From: Okeania sp034190295
Lineage (GTDB): Bacteria > Cyanobacteriota > Cyanobacteriia > Cyanobacteriales > Microcoleaceae
Direction: 5' to 3'
Assembly: GCA_034190295.1 (NCBI GenBank)
Contig: JAXHSW010000009.1
Span: 1 to 64,000, forward strand
DNA length: 64,000 bases
The notes under the pieces are model-generated. The model had not been told where the DNA came from, searched no databases, and was given only the letters and a program-made list of their open reading frames with translations. This document shows, piece by piece, positions 27,559-36,727 of the stretch; within the stretch, counting starts at the first letter, position 1; each line of letters starts with the position of its first letter. The position numbers and the translations under genes were made by a program.

Positions 27559-28625
27559 GAAAACTAATGAATAGCAAATTTTCACTGAATATTAAGAGAT
27601 AGTGATTGGTAGGGCTGTTCAATTCCTAACTGTGGCCCAATTTATCCCCTAGTTGTAATTAAAATTATTACCTTTATTTACATTAGACCGCGCGGTTATT
27701 CTCAAAATTAAATCTTTTTCCCTCCTTTTGTTTATTTTTCTCTTTCCAATTCTCTTTTTGAGACTTTTACATATTGTTAGCACTAAGCTATTGCTAAGAG
27801 CTTTAAGTTTGGTTTGATAGTATTTAATAGACTTCTTGCATAAGTCGGTCGAGGGAATGGAGAACAGAAGGATAGATTTTGAGGAAAATTTGACACAAAA
27901 AGATTTAATTTTTACTTTTGCAAAAGGTCTAATATATATAATAACAGTCTTAAGTAAGTAGGTATAAATAAATATAAAACTAAAAGACAGGTATGAGGCT
28001 GAGTAAAAGAAATTGTTTCATTCCTTCTTTGAGCAACATTTTTTATTTAATTTTACCGAATAATTAAGGTTTAAAGCCTCTCACTCGCCGTGGAGAAACA
28101 AGCGATCGAGGGATGGCGAGATATCCTCGCTGGCCTCCAATTTACCAAGAGAAGAAAAAATTTTCCTTTTATTCAATCCTATCCGTTTTAGAGGGAGGTA
28201 ATTATCAATTATCAATTATCAATTATTGAACTATCTACTTAACTCTTTTTTGTCAAAAATATCAAAATAGATAAAAAGTCTAAACTCTTGCCTTTTCTAG
28301 AGCTATTGCCTAATTCCAAGATATTTTAAATAACGACTCCGAGAACTGCTATGTAGGTCATAGAGAATTATTCAGAACAAGTATCAAGGCCAAATAAAAT
28401 CAAATGTAAAGGAAAAATAAATTACATGATTTTTTGTTAAGTTTTTTGTATAACTCGGAAATTAAAGTGTTAAAAGATGAACAATTGTTGTTAGAGAAAA
28501 ATATTTCAGAAATATGTTTATCATTATCTAGAGTTAGGATTGAGCAGTTTGTCACAACTGATTAAACTATAACAATCAACTCCGATAACTATTGTCACAA
28601 TCTAAAGATTAATTATCAAATTAAG
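27559..28625. other. Divergent menF-menA intergenic region
   Basis: No gene. It has an R1 copy with the nested R2 hairpin at 28048-28250. The remaining unique parts next to each gene presumably hold both promoters, but no consensus could be fixed by eye. Confidence 0.5.
28048..28250 (+). repeat. R1 dispersed element carrying R2 hairpin
   Basis: R1 from TTACCGAATAATTAAGG to the AATTATCAATTATTGAA tail. It is split at 28101-28160 by R2 in reverse (GATCGAGGGATGGCGAG ... CTCGCTGGCC). Confidence 0.75.
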
Positions 28626-29522
28626 ATGACATTTCAAACAATAAATCAATCTCCGAAAAAATTATGGCTAGCTGCGATTAAACCACCTATGTATAGTGTA
28701 GCTATTATGCCTATATGGGTAGGAACTGCAATAGCTTTCTGGGAAAAAAATTCGATTAATTGGTCAATTTTTTCAACATTTATTACATCAGCAATTTTTA
28801 TTTTGGCCTGGGAAAATATTAGTAATGATGTATTTGATTCAGAAACAGGTATCGATAAAAATAAACATCATTCTTTAGTAAATTTGACAGGAAATAAATC
28901 TTTGATGTTTGTCCTGAGTAATTTTTTTTTACTGTTGGGAATTTTAGGTATTTTAGGAATTAGTTGGTGGCAAAAAGATTTAACGGTAATTGGATTAATA
29001 TTATTGTGCTGTTTTTTGGGATATATTTATCAAGGTCCTCCTTTTAGATTAGGATATCAAGGCTTAGGAGAAATTCTCTGTTTTTTTGCTTTTGGTCCGT
29101 TGGCAATTTCTGCTGCTTATTATAGTCAAACTAAAGCTTGGTCAATAATAAGTTTAACCGCATCAATAATTATTGGAATTACTACTGCTATTATTCTCTT
29201 TTGTTCTCACTTTCACCAAGTAAAAGATGACTTAGCAGCAGGGAAGCGATCGCCTATTGTCAGAATGGGAACTAAAGCAGGTTCTCAATTATTAAATTGG
29301 TCTTGTGGTATTGTTTTTGTACTCATTTCTATCTGTGTAGGTTTAGGAATTTTCCCAGTTTGGACTCTGTTAAGTTTTGGTGGTTTACCATTTGCTATTC
29401 AGTTATGTCGCCAGGTTAGTAATTATCACGACCAACCAGAAAAAGTTAGTAACTGTAAATTTATTGCAGTTTATTTGCATTTTTTTAGTGGATTATTATT
29501 TGGTTTGGGATTTATGATCTAG
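28626..29522 (+). CDS. menA: 1,4-dihydroxy-2-naphthoate phytyltransferase MenA
   Basis: A 298-residue UbiA-family membrane prenyltransferase that attaches the phytyl chain to DHNA. The first Asp-rich motif is NDVFDSETGID (about residues 71-81). The second is HFHQVKDDLAAGKRSPIV near 197-214, both needed for Mg-diphosphate binding. About eight hydrophobic helices are visible. There is no clear ribosome site before ATG. Length and motifs fit cyanobacterial MenA. It is the membrane step of the men pathway. Confidence 0.95.
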   Translation: MTFQTINQSPKKLWLAAIKPPMYSVAIMPIWVGTAIAFWEKNSINWSIFSTFITSAIFILAWENISNDVFDSETGIDKNKHHSLVNLTGNKSLMFVLSNFFLLLGILGILGISWWQKDLTVIGLILLCCFLGYIYQGPPFRLGYQGLGEILCFFAFGPLAISAAYYSQTKAWSIISLTASIIIGITTAIILFCSHFHQVKDDLAAGKRSPIVRMGTKAGSQLLNWSCGIVFVLISICVGLGIFPVWTLLSFGGLPFAIQLCRQVSNYHDQPEKVSNCKFIAVYLHFFSGLLFGLGFMI

Positions 29523-29787
29523 TAAGCATTTCGGTCCGAATGCGGAGCTAACAGCTATTAGCTGTCAGCTTTTCCTGCGGAATGCTGCGCAAACAGCTCT
29601 TATTAGGGGGTTTTAATAAATATAGGCTTTAAAGCCAGCTTTTATAGTTAAGTATAAATTCTGACTCAAAAAGACAATCCTCAGAACGCTTAACAATATG
29701 TTACAATTAGTAAAGCATGACAATTTATAGCACTTAAAAGTTAGGTGTTGTGCTCAAAAATAATCAGTTAATAGGAATATTAAAAGT

Positions 29788-30186
29788 ATGGTTAATAAAG
29801 TTCAAAAGAGCGAAAAAGAGTGGAAAGAACAACTCACACCAGAACAGTTCAATGTAACTAGAAAAAAAGGAACTGAAAGACCATTTACAGGAGAATATCA
29901 CAACAATAAAGAAAAAGGAATATACAAATGTGTTTGTTGTGGTGCTGACTTATTTAGTTCCGAAGAGAAATATGATTCGGGCACAGGTTGGCCGAGTTAT
30001 TGGGCACCGATTAATCAAGAAAATATCAAAGAAGAAGCTGACTGGAGTTTATTTATGCGAAGAACAGAAATTCTTTGTAGTAATTGTGATGCTCATCTTG
30101 GTCATGTTTTTCCTGATGGCCCTCCACCAACTGGATTGCGTTATTGTTTGAATTCTGCTGCGCTGAAGTTTGTTAAGTCTGATTGA
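29788..30186 (+). CDS. msrB: Peptide methionine (R)-S-oxide reductase MsrB
   Basis: A 132-residue MsrB repairing oxidised methionine. Zinc-binding pairs are CVCC (about 48-51) and CSNC (about 97-100). The family motif GTGWPSYW and the catalytic Cys in RYCLNSAAL are present. AATAGGAATATTAAAAGT precedes the ATG, with AGGA as a possible ribosome site. The right end of a tnpB element begins within ten bases of its stop codon, so the element inserted just behind the gene without breaking it. Confidence 0.95.
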   Translation: MVNKVQKSEKEWKEQLTPEQFNVTRKKGTERPFTGEYHNNKEKGIYKCVCCGADLFSSEEKYDSGTGWPSYWAPINQENIKEEADWSLFMRRTEILCSNCDAHLGHVFPDGPPPTGLRYCLNSAALKFVKSD

Positions 30187-30191
30187 CTACT

Positions 30192-30212
30192 CCCCGGACT
30201 CAAGTCACGGGG
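30192..30212 (-). repeat. Right-end hairpin of the intact tnpB element
   Basis: CCCCG (30192-30196) pairs with CGGGG (30208-30212) next to the tnpB stop, matching the hairpin at 312-332. The guide RNA would be expected to read through here on the minus strand. Confidence 0.6.
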
Positions 30213-30215
30213 ATT

Positions 30216-31514
30216 CTAAGTAGATACTACGCAACACCGGTAATCCGTGTTGCTCCGTTTCTTCTTAGCTGACCAAAGATACACTCTCTGGGGACAAGTC
30301 AAAGTGCCCCTACACAGTTGGCTTAAGTCTAAACTTAGCTTTCTGCTTACTTTTATGATGATATTTGCAGCCCCGTTACAGTCTGCATTAATTAACCAAT
30401 TATTACCACTTCGCTTGCAACCACGCTTGATTCTTTTTCCTGATGGTTTCCAATCATCGGGTTTTTCACCATAAATAGGCAGATCGTCACCATCTAAAAA
30501 TGAAGCAAGACTTGTATAACTTTCTTCTGTTTCTATAAATATAATCCCATACTCTTCACATAATTGAGCTATTCTTTCTTTGAGTCTAGCTGTGGGAATT
30601 GGTATAAATTCTGAATTACTTTTCTTTCCTAATTCTATTTGATTTTTCTGACCTTTATTCCAGCCAAATACAATTGTACCTATATTATTTCCTAAGCAAT
30701 GATTAATTACTATTCTGGCTGCTTTATTAATACCGTCACGAATTTGGCGGTTAGGCTTTTCTGTAATGGCAGCTAGTTTATTTGACCAAAATCCTTGAGG
30801 TTGATTTTCTTTGATAGTTGATACTTGTTTATTGTACCAACGATTCATTGATTTAATCTGTTTACCATCGACAATTAAGCTAGTATTTACATTGGATACA
30901 CAGGTCAACCAATTATTTAAACCATGGTCTATTCCTAATACATTTTCTTGATTTAATTGAAGTTTAACTACTATTTCTTTTTCATAGACAAATTCCCAAT
31001 AAAAACATCTATTTCTTGGTAATATTCTCAGTTCTTTGAGAGTAGAAAATGCTAGATTACTAGGCATTGGTATTAAAAAGCTATCTACTCCAAACCAGCG
31101 TTTACAAGTATTCCCTAGTGGTACTCTAATTTTATTATCTTTAAGTTTTAATGCTTGCTTGGGGTAACTAACTGTAGCCATTCCCTCTTTTTTTCTGTAG
31201 TTAGGAATCTTTGGTCTGTCTGAGATTTTTCCTTCATTATAGGCAATAATAAGACTATAATAAGACCTAAATGATTCAGCTACAGTTCTCAGTATTTGTT
31301 GTGCTGCTTGTGAATATAAAACTTTATAGTGGTTGTTCTTTTTGTAGACCTTTTCCAAGTCATACTTGCCAATGCCTTTTTGAGACTTAAAATATAGTTG
31401 CCTGGCATAATATATGCCCATGTTAGTTAGCTTGTGAGACTGTTCACATAAGAATGTTAAGATCGCAATTAATTCAGAATTTTTATTTACTAAAACTTGC
31501 TGACAAGAGTACAT
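30216..31514 (-). CDS. tnpB: Intact TnpB (IS1341-type, no TnpA)
   Basis: A 432-residue RuvC nuclease and the only complete tnpB here. RuvC acidic residues appear in GIDHGLNNWL, TEESYTSLASFLDGDD and INADCNGAANII. The central HRF/KVSQQ-type start of the relic at 4025 is replaced by a Cys/Lys-rich start (MYSCQQVLVNKNSEL). The usual CxxC zinc-ribbon pair before the last motif is missing; FSGKRIKRG-like GKRIKRGCKRSGNNW stands there. No TnpA is adjacent, so mobility would need help in trans. A left-end-like region follows at 31550-31725. Confidence 0.92.
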   Translation of the reverse strand: MYSCQQVLVNKNSELIAILTFLCEQSHKLTNMGIYYARQLYFKSQKGIGKYDLEKVYKKNNHYKVLYSQAAQQILRTVAESFRSYYSLIIAYNEGKISDRPKIPNYRKKEGMATVSYPKQALKLKDNKIRVPLGNTCKRWFGVDSFLIPMPSNLAFSTLKELRILPRNRCFYWEFVYEKEIVVKLQLNQENVLGIDHGLNNWLTCVSNVNTSLIVDGKQIKSMNRWYNKQVSTIKENQPQGFWSNKLAAITEKPNRQIRDGINKAARIVINHCLGNNIGTIVFGWNKGQKNQIELGKKSNSEFIPIPTARLKERIAQLCEEYGIIFIETEESYTSLASFLDGDDLPIYGEKPDDWKPSGKRIKRGCKRSGNNWLINADCNGAANIIIKVSRKLSLDLSQLCRGTLTCPQRVYLWSAKKKRSNTDYRCCVVST

Positions 31515-31549
31515 TGGAAACGGGCAAACTGAAAAGTTATTGTAAGTAA

Positions 31550-31725
31550 TAATAGCACAGGAAAACTTTAGTTGTCTAGTCTCAACGGTTCCTTTGTGTT
31601 CATGTCCCGGTTCAAATATGGGGCCTTCAACGTGGGTTTTCGGTCAAATAAAATACATCGGATAAAATCCGACTCCTCACCTTTCATCCATCGCTTAAAA
31701 GACGATGGCTTTCATGCTCCCGTGT
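31550..31725 (-). mobile_element. Left-end region of the tnpB element
   Basis: It contains CGGATAAAATCCG (31651-31663) and CCATCG...CGATGG (31688-31708) hairpins upstream of tnpB, the placement expected for the element's left end. Exact cleavage sites cannot be fixed. Confidence 0.45.
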
Positions 31726-31811
31726 TATTTAGGTAACTTCAAAAACTGTCTAAAATCAAAGTTTAAAGTTACTAAAACAAAAGATATATCAAAAAAAATA
31801 TTAAGAAATAG

Positions 31812-31839
31812 TTGACAATTAAAGTAGTGCAGCGATAAT
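31812..31839 (+). promoter_or_regulatory. Sigma-70-type promoter of the cyanobactin-like gene
   Basis: TTGACA (31812-31817) and GATAAT (31834-31839) are separated by 16 bases. The start codon lies 33 bases downstream. AAGGAG (31859-31864) is a well-placed ribosome site for ATG at 31873. Confidence 0.65.
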
Positions 31840-31872
31840 CTAAAATTATAAAACTCTTAAGGAGAAAGCACA

Positions 31873-32049
31873 ATGAAAAAAGAAAAGAAAAATCTTTTAC
31901 CTCAGCTATCTGCACCAGTCCAACGACAAATAACAGGTCAAGAAGTAACAGCTAAAAGCTCAAATAATGGGGTAACTTCATCTGTGTTTGGTATTCAGGA
32001 GTTTAGCGACGGAGTTTACTTAACTTTTGCAGGAGATGATGCAGAGTAA
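31873..32049 (+). CDS. Cyanobactin-like precursor peptide
   Basis: A 58-codon ORF with an AGGAG ribosome site and a TTGACA/GATAAT promoter. The leader MKKEKKNLLPQLSAPVQR closely resembles the conserved KKN(L/I)xPQxxxPVxR leaders of PatE, TriG and AcyE-type cyanobactin precursors. The end AGDDAE resembles their follower. Between them GQEVTAKSSNNGVTSS leads to a likely core around VFGIQEFSDGVYLTF, with no Cys, so any product would be an unheterocyclised or Ser/Thr-modified macrocycle. No PatA/PatG proteases or other biosynthetic genes are in the window; they may be elsewhere. A hairpin with T-run follows at 32212. Confidence 0.75.
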   Translation: MKKEKKNLLPQLSAPVQRQITGQEVTAKSSNNGVTSSVFGIQEFSDGVYLTFAGDDAE

Positions 32050-32211
32050 AGGTCTCAAATAATCCCAGATGTCAGAAAAGTTCAAAATTTTTTCTCTAGC
32101 TTTATCAGCTTATATTGATGTTAAATAATGTCAAAGTAAATGAGCTTAGAGAAAAAGAACAAAGGGAGTAAAAAATCAACGTTCTGTGAAAAAAACTATA
32201 GTCTATTACTG

Positions 32212-32232
32212 CCCTATTTAGGGTTTTTTTTT
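32212..32232 (+). terminator. Possible terminator overlapping the menH start
   Basis: CCCTA-TT-TAGGG is followed by nine T. The stem is short. The TTG start of menH lies at the end of the T-run, so the site separates the peptide gene from menH. Confidence 0.4.
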
Positions 32233-33061
32233 GAAAAAATTGACAGAAATATTTCGTTATTATCAACTCCACTATTATTTAACAGGTAAGACTAATAAGC
32301 CTGTTATTTTATTACTACATGGATTTATGGGGAGTAGTAATGATTTTGTAGATTTTATTCCTCAATTATGTGAATATTTTTGTTGTCTAATAGTTGACTT
32401 ACCTGGGCATGGAAAAACTATAGTTACTGGCAGTGATGAGTATTACGATATGAAAAATACTGCCATAGCATTGATTCATTTATTAGATGAGTTGAAAATT
32501 GATAAATGTTATTTATTTGGTTATTCAATGGGTGGCAGATTAGCTTTATATATGGCAATTAATTTTCCTACTAGATTTGAGAAATTAATATTAGAATCAG
32601 CTTCACCAGGATTAAAGACTGAAGTTGAGCGATCGCTCCGCCGTCAATCAGATTTAAAGTTAGCTGATAAGTTAGAAAATAGTAATTTTCAAGAATTTTT
32701 ATCTAATTGGTATAATCAAGCATTATTTAAATCTTTGAGGCAAAATAATAGTTTTGAGAAAGTCATAGAAAGACGGTTAGAAAATAACCAATTAGAATTA
32801 GCAAGGTCTCTCCGAAATTTGGGAACAGGCAATCAACCTTCTCTCTGGGATAAATTATCAAATCATCAGATTCCTACATCATTAATGGTGGGAGAATTTG
32901 ATGATAAATTTCAAGCGATTAATTTAAAAATAGCAGAATTATGTCAGGTTGCTCATCTGAAAATAATTCCTGAATCTGGTCATAATATTCATTGGGAAAA
33001 TCCTCAAAAATGGATGGAAACTCTGAGAAGTTTTTTGCTAGAAGGAAGGAGGAAGAAATAG
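32231..33061 (+). CDS. menH: SHCHC synthase MenH (alpha/beta hydrolase)
   Basis: A 276-residue alpha/beta hydrolase eliminating pyruvate from SEPHCHC to give SHCHC. LLLHGFMGSSNDF (about 27-39) supplies the oxyanion hole, GYSMGG holds nucleophile Ser99, and SGHNIHWENP supplies the His. The start must be TTG at 32231, since a TAG lies in frame at 32219 and the next Met is inside the fold. The last codons (EGRRKK) come from GGAAGGA heptamers. It begins the menH-menC-menE run, though spacing is wide. Family MenH is supported by context. Confidence 0.85.
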   Translation: MKKLTEIFRYYQLHYYLTGKTNKPVILLLHGFMGSSNDFVDFIPQLCEYFCCLIVDLPGHGKTIVTGSDEYYDMKNTAIALIHLLDELKIDKCYLFGYSMGGRLALYMAINFPTRFEKLILESASPGLKTEVERSLRRQSDLKLADKLENSNFQEFLSNWYNQALFKSLRQNNSFEKVIERRLENNQLELARSLRNLGTGNQPSLWDKLSNHQIPTSLMVGEFDDKFQAINLKIAELCQVAHLKIIPESGHNIHWENPQKWMETLRSFLLEGRRKK

Positions 33062-33549
33062 TAGATAGATCGGAGTTGTTATTTATAGAAACTATGACAA
33101 CTGATAACTGAAATGACCCTCATCTAATTTTATAAATGCAGAATTATATACAGCGGATTCCAGGTTTATGAGGTACAGTCGCACTAAAATTTTAAATAGT
33201 TTTTGAAGTCTGGAATAAAGTTTTTATTCTTATTAATCAAATCTACTAGAATCACTGTGCCACACTTACATGGAATAGGCTGTATCTTCAGATTGAGAAA
33301 TATTTCCATAATTATCAGCCTCAAGGGTACTGAAAATAGCATTAGTTTGAGTAGCAAAAGTAAGATTTAAAATTAGCTGAAATTGAAAAGAAAGGTGATT
33401 GTGGTTTTCAGGTAAATAAATCAGACAGTAAAAATACAACTTTTACAGATGTTGTCTAATTTAATAAACACTACTATAATTTTTATTCTTACCTTGCAAG
33501 AAAAAGGCAAAAAGGTTAATTTTTTCAAAAAAAACCTTCCCCAAAAATT
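33062..33549. other. Intergenic region menH-menC
   Basis: Nothing recognised apart from a short TGATAACTGA unit near 33100. No open frame looks coding. Confidence 0.45.
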
Positions 33550-34512
33550 ATGCACTACCAATTAAAATTTTCCTTCTATGAAAGAAACTTCAAACAACCC
33601 CTCAAAACCAGTCATGGTATCTGGAATATTAGAGAAGGAATTATTTTACAACTAACTAACGAAACTGGAAAAATAGGTTTAGGTGAAATTGCTCCTTTAA
33701 GTTGGTTTGGCTCTGAAACTTTGTCGGAAGCTTTAGATTTTTGTCACCATTTACCAACAGAAATTACAGTAGAAACAATTTTATCTATTCCTGAAAATTT
33801 ACCCGCTTGTAAGTTTGGTTTTGAGTCGGCTTGGGAAAATCTTAGAGAAAGAGAAATAGACAAGAAAGAAGAATTGAAAAACTCTAATTTTTACAGTGCT
33901 TTATTACCAGAAGGAGAGGCAGTTCTAGAAATTTGGCAGTCACTATGGCAAGAGGGATATCATACTTTTAAATGGAAGATAGGAGTTAGTAAAATTCAAA
34001 CGGAACTACAAATTTTTCAGCAGTTAGTTAAAGTACTTCCTAAAGAAGCAAATCTCAGATTAGATGCTAATGGGGGATTAACTTTTGAGGAGGCAAAACA
34101 ATGGTTAAAAATATCTGAAAATCTCAATTTAATTGAATTTTTAGAACAACCTTTACCTGTCGATCAATTTGAGGAAATGTTGGAATTAAGTCATCAATAC
34201 TCGACCCCTATCGCTTTAGATGAATCTGTTGCCAACTTTAGTAAAATGCAACAATATTATCAACAGGGTTGGCGAGGAATATTTTCGATTAAACCTGCTA
34301 TTTTTGGTTCACCTTCGCAGCTCCGTAATTTTTGTCAAAATCATACTATTGATGTAGTTTTCTCTTCAGTATTTGAAACAAAAGTTGGTAGAAAATCAGC
34401 GCTACGACTAGCGACAGAATTACAACCAAATCTACTCAAAAATCGTGCTTTTGGTTTTGGGATTACCCATTGGTTTGATGAACAAGAAGAAATATGGCAA
34501 GACAATTTATAA
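33550..34512 (+). CDS. menC: o-Succinylbenzoate synthase MenC
   Basis: A 320-residue enolase-superfamily enzyme dehydrating SHCHC to o-succinylbenzoate. The catalytic Lys of FKWKIG, metal ligands in RLDANGG, EFLEQPL and ALDESV, and the second Lys in SIKPAIFGS are in order. AAAAATT precedes the ATG with no clear ribosome site. Its last codons and the following start of menE were once nearly contiguous. That junction is now separated by tandem copies (34513-35260). Confidence 0.94.
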   Translation: MHYQLKFSFYERNFKQPLKTSHGIWNIREGIILQLTNETGKIGLGEIAPLSWFGSETLSEALDFCHHLPTEITVETILSIPENLPACKFGFESAWENLREREIDKKEELKNSNFYSALLPEGEAVLEIWQSLWQEGYHTFKWKIGVSKIQTELQIFQQLVKVLPKEANLRLDANGGLTFEEAKQWLKISENLNLIEFLEQPLPVDQFEEMLELSHQYSTPIALDESVANFSKMQQYYQQGWRGIFSIKPAIFGSPSQLRNFCQNHTIDVVFSSVFETKVGRKSALRLATELQPNLLKNRAFGFGITHWFDEQEEIWQDNL

Positions 34513-34551
34513 ACCAAATTTTTAACTATCTGAGTACAAATAGCGATTTAC

Positions 34552-34615
34552 TGAGAAATTGTGGTCTAAAGTCTCTCCTTTTAAGGGGATAAAAAAAGAG
34601 AATATTCCCCTAGGT
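34552..34615 (+). repeat. R1 dispersed element, partial copy
   Basis: TTACTGAGAAATTGTGG, then TAAAGTCTCTCC and AAGGGGAT, up to ATATTCCCC. It inserted directly after the CAAATAGCGA of the first menC/menE junction copy. Confidence 0.65.
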
Positions 34616-34639
34616 CAAGCCTCCTCCGAAGCAGAGGTA

Positions 34640-34672
34640 CTGATAACTGATAACTGATAACTGATAACTGAA
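34640..34672. repeat. CTGATAA heptamer array
   Basis: Four to five units between the R1 copy and the next menC-junction copy. Confidence 0.75.
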
Positions 34673-34677
34673 ATTAC

Positions 34678-35315
34678 CCATTGATTTAATGAACAAGAGG
34701 AAATATGACAAGAAAATTTATGAACCAAATTTTTAACTATCTGAGTACAAATAGCGATTGAATAATTGGTAATAAGTAGGGGGGTTTAACCTAAAACCTT
34801 GAGGTAAGAGCATCTAATTCNNNNNNNNNNNNNNNNNNNNNNNNNNNNNNNNNNNNNNNNNNNNNNNNNNNNNNNNNNNNNNNNNNNNNNNNNNNNNNNN
34901 NNNNNNNNNNNNNNNNNNNNAAAACAAATTTACTCAAAAATCGCACCTTTGACTTGAGAATTATCCATTGATTTAATGAACAAGAAGAAATATGACAAGA
35001 AAATTTATGAACCAAATTTTTAACTATCTGAGTACAAATAGCGATTGAATAATTGGTAATAAGTAGGGGGGTTTAACCTAAAACCTTGAGGTAAGAGCAT
35101 CTAATTCTCAAAATCAGCCCTCTTTATTCCATTGAATATTTGAAACAAAAGTTGGTAGAAAATCAGCACTATGACTAGGGAAAGAATTCAAAACAAATTT
35201 ACTCAAAAATCGCACCTTTGACTTGAGAATTATCCATTGATTTAATGAACAAGAAGAAATATGACAAGAAAATTTATGAACCAAATTTTTAACTATCTGA
35301 GTACAAATAGTCATT
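34678..35315 (+). repeat. Tandem copies of the menC-menE junction, 269-bp unit
   Basis: CCATTGATTTAATGAACAAG recurs at 34678, 34965 and 35234; the last two are 269 bases apart. Each copy repeats the menC 3' end (with stops) and the menE 5' end. The last copy continues into intact menE. The original junction is at about 34480-34550. Confidence 0.9.
34821..34920. other. Assembly gap (100 N) inside the tandem repeat
   Basis: Comparison with 35108-35189 of the next unit predicts that about 82 bases are missing, not 100. Confidence 0.95.
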
Positions 35316-36727
35316 TACTGATTAGCAATCAAAGTATCGATATCTATTCCATTAGTCACAAAAAGTTTGAATACTTGAACGATAAATTTCACCCAGAATC
35401 TGCACCAAAAATATTTATATCAGAATCAAATCCAACAGAATTTATTACCAGTTTTGTTGCTGCTGTTTCTACTGGTTTTCAAGTCTTTCTATGTAATCCA
35501 AATTGGGGCAAACAAGAATGGGAACAAGTATTAAAATTAGTACAACCAGACATAATTTTTGGAAATACTTCCGACGAAAATTTTCTAGGAGCAGGTTTAG
35601 ATAAAAAGGGTGTATCTCTTCAAAACAACATCTCTATAAAACCAATACATACTAATAATAAAACCAAGAAATTTTTTCCAGAAAACTCGATCGTGATTCC
35701 TACAGGTGGCTCATCTGGAAAAGTTAAATTTACCATTCATACATGGGAAACATTAATAGCATCAGTGGAAGGCTTCCAAAAATATTTCCAAGTACAACAA
35801 ATTAACTCATTTTGTGTTTTGCCCTTATATCACGTCAGTGGGTTAATGCAATTCATGCGCTCCTTTACTACGGGAGGAAATTTAGTAACTTTGCCATCAT
35901 ATAAAGAAATTTTCGACAAAAAGGAATGGAATATTAATCCCAATAAATTTTTTATTTCCCTAGTACCAACTCAGTTACAAAAGCTGATACAAAATTCAGA
36001 AACAGCAAACTGGTTATCTAATTTTCAGACAGTTCTTTTAGGTGGCGCACCTGCTTGGCAAGAATTATTTGATATAGCCAGAAAATATCAAATAAAATTA
36101 GCACCTACTTACGGAATGACTGAAACTGCTGCTCAAATTGCTACTCTTAAACCGGAAGATTTTTTGACAGGAAATAATAGTAACGGTCAAATTTTACCCC
36201 ACGCAGAAATTATGATTAAAAGTGAAAATGGGGAGATATTAGGCAAAAATAAAATTGGAATTATTAACATCAAAGCTCATTCTTTAGCATTAGGATATTA
36301 TCCCAACTTATTTAATCCTTCTGAAACTTTTGTGACGGATGATTTAGGATTTTTGGATAATCAAGGTTGCTTAAATATAGTAGGTCGTCGTAGTCAAAAA
36401 ATTATTACTGGTGGGGAAAATGTTTTTCCGGCAGAAGTAGAAGCAGCTATTTTGGCAACTGGATTAGTTACTGATGTTTGTGTAATAGGTTTACCCGATA
36501 AATATTGGGGTGAAATTGTAACTGCTGTTTATGTTGCTGATGATTTAGAAGTTTCTGTAGAAAAGTTTCGCGCTGCTATTGATGGGAAATTGAGTAAGTT
36601 TAAACAACCTAAATCTTGGGTTGAAGTTGAAAAGTTACCTCGTAATTCTCAGGGTAAAATTAATCGTGAATTGTTAAAGGAAATAGCAATTCAGAAGGAA
36701 GAAGGCTTTTCAATAATTGATAATTGA
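35261..36727 (+). CDS. menE: o-Succinylbenzoate-CoA ligase MenE
   Basis: A 488-residue acyl-adenylating enzyme making OSB-CoA, the MenB substrate precursor. Motifs are IPTGGSSGKVKF (A3 loop), LGGAPAWQ, TYGMTETAAQIA, TDDLGFLDNQ and IVGRRSQKIITGGENVFPAE, with the A10 Lys in NSQGKIN. The start is either ATG 35261 or ATG 35276 (MNQIFNYL); the second matches the coding that overlapped the menC stop in the original junction. The final codons (GFSIIDN) are read from an R1 element that provides the stop. Confidence 0.94.
   Translation: MTRKFMNQIFNYLSTNSHLLISNQSIDIYSISHKKFEYLNDKFHPESAPKIFISESNPTEFITSFVAAVSTGFQVFLCNPNWGKQEWEQVLKLVQPDIIFGNTSDENFLGAGLDKKGVSLQNNISIKPIHTNNKTKKFFPENSIVIPTGGSSGKVKFTIHTWETLIASVEGFQKYFQVQQINSFCVLPLYHVSGLMQFMRSFTTGGNLVTLPSYKEIFDKKEWNINPNKFFISLVPTQLQKLIQNSETANWLSNFQTVLLGGAPAWQELFDIARKYQIKLAPTYGMTETAAQIATLKPEDFLTGNNSNGQILPHAEIMIKSENGEILGKNKIGIINIKAHSLALGYYPNLFNPSETFVTDDLGFLDNQGCLNIVGRRSQKIITGGENVFPAEVEAAILATGLVTDVCVIGLPDKYWGEIVTAVYVADDLEVSVEKFRAAIDGKLSKFKQPKSWVEVEKLPRNSQGKINRELLKEIAIQKEEGFSIIDN

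Noticed and set aside
31600..31640. Possible tRNA T-loop (GGTTCAAAT)
   Set aside because: No matching acceptor, D or anticodon arms around it; the position fits the left end of the tnpB element.
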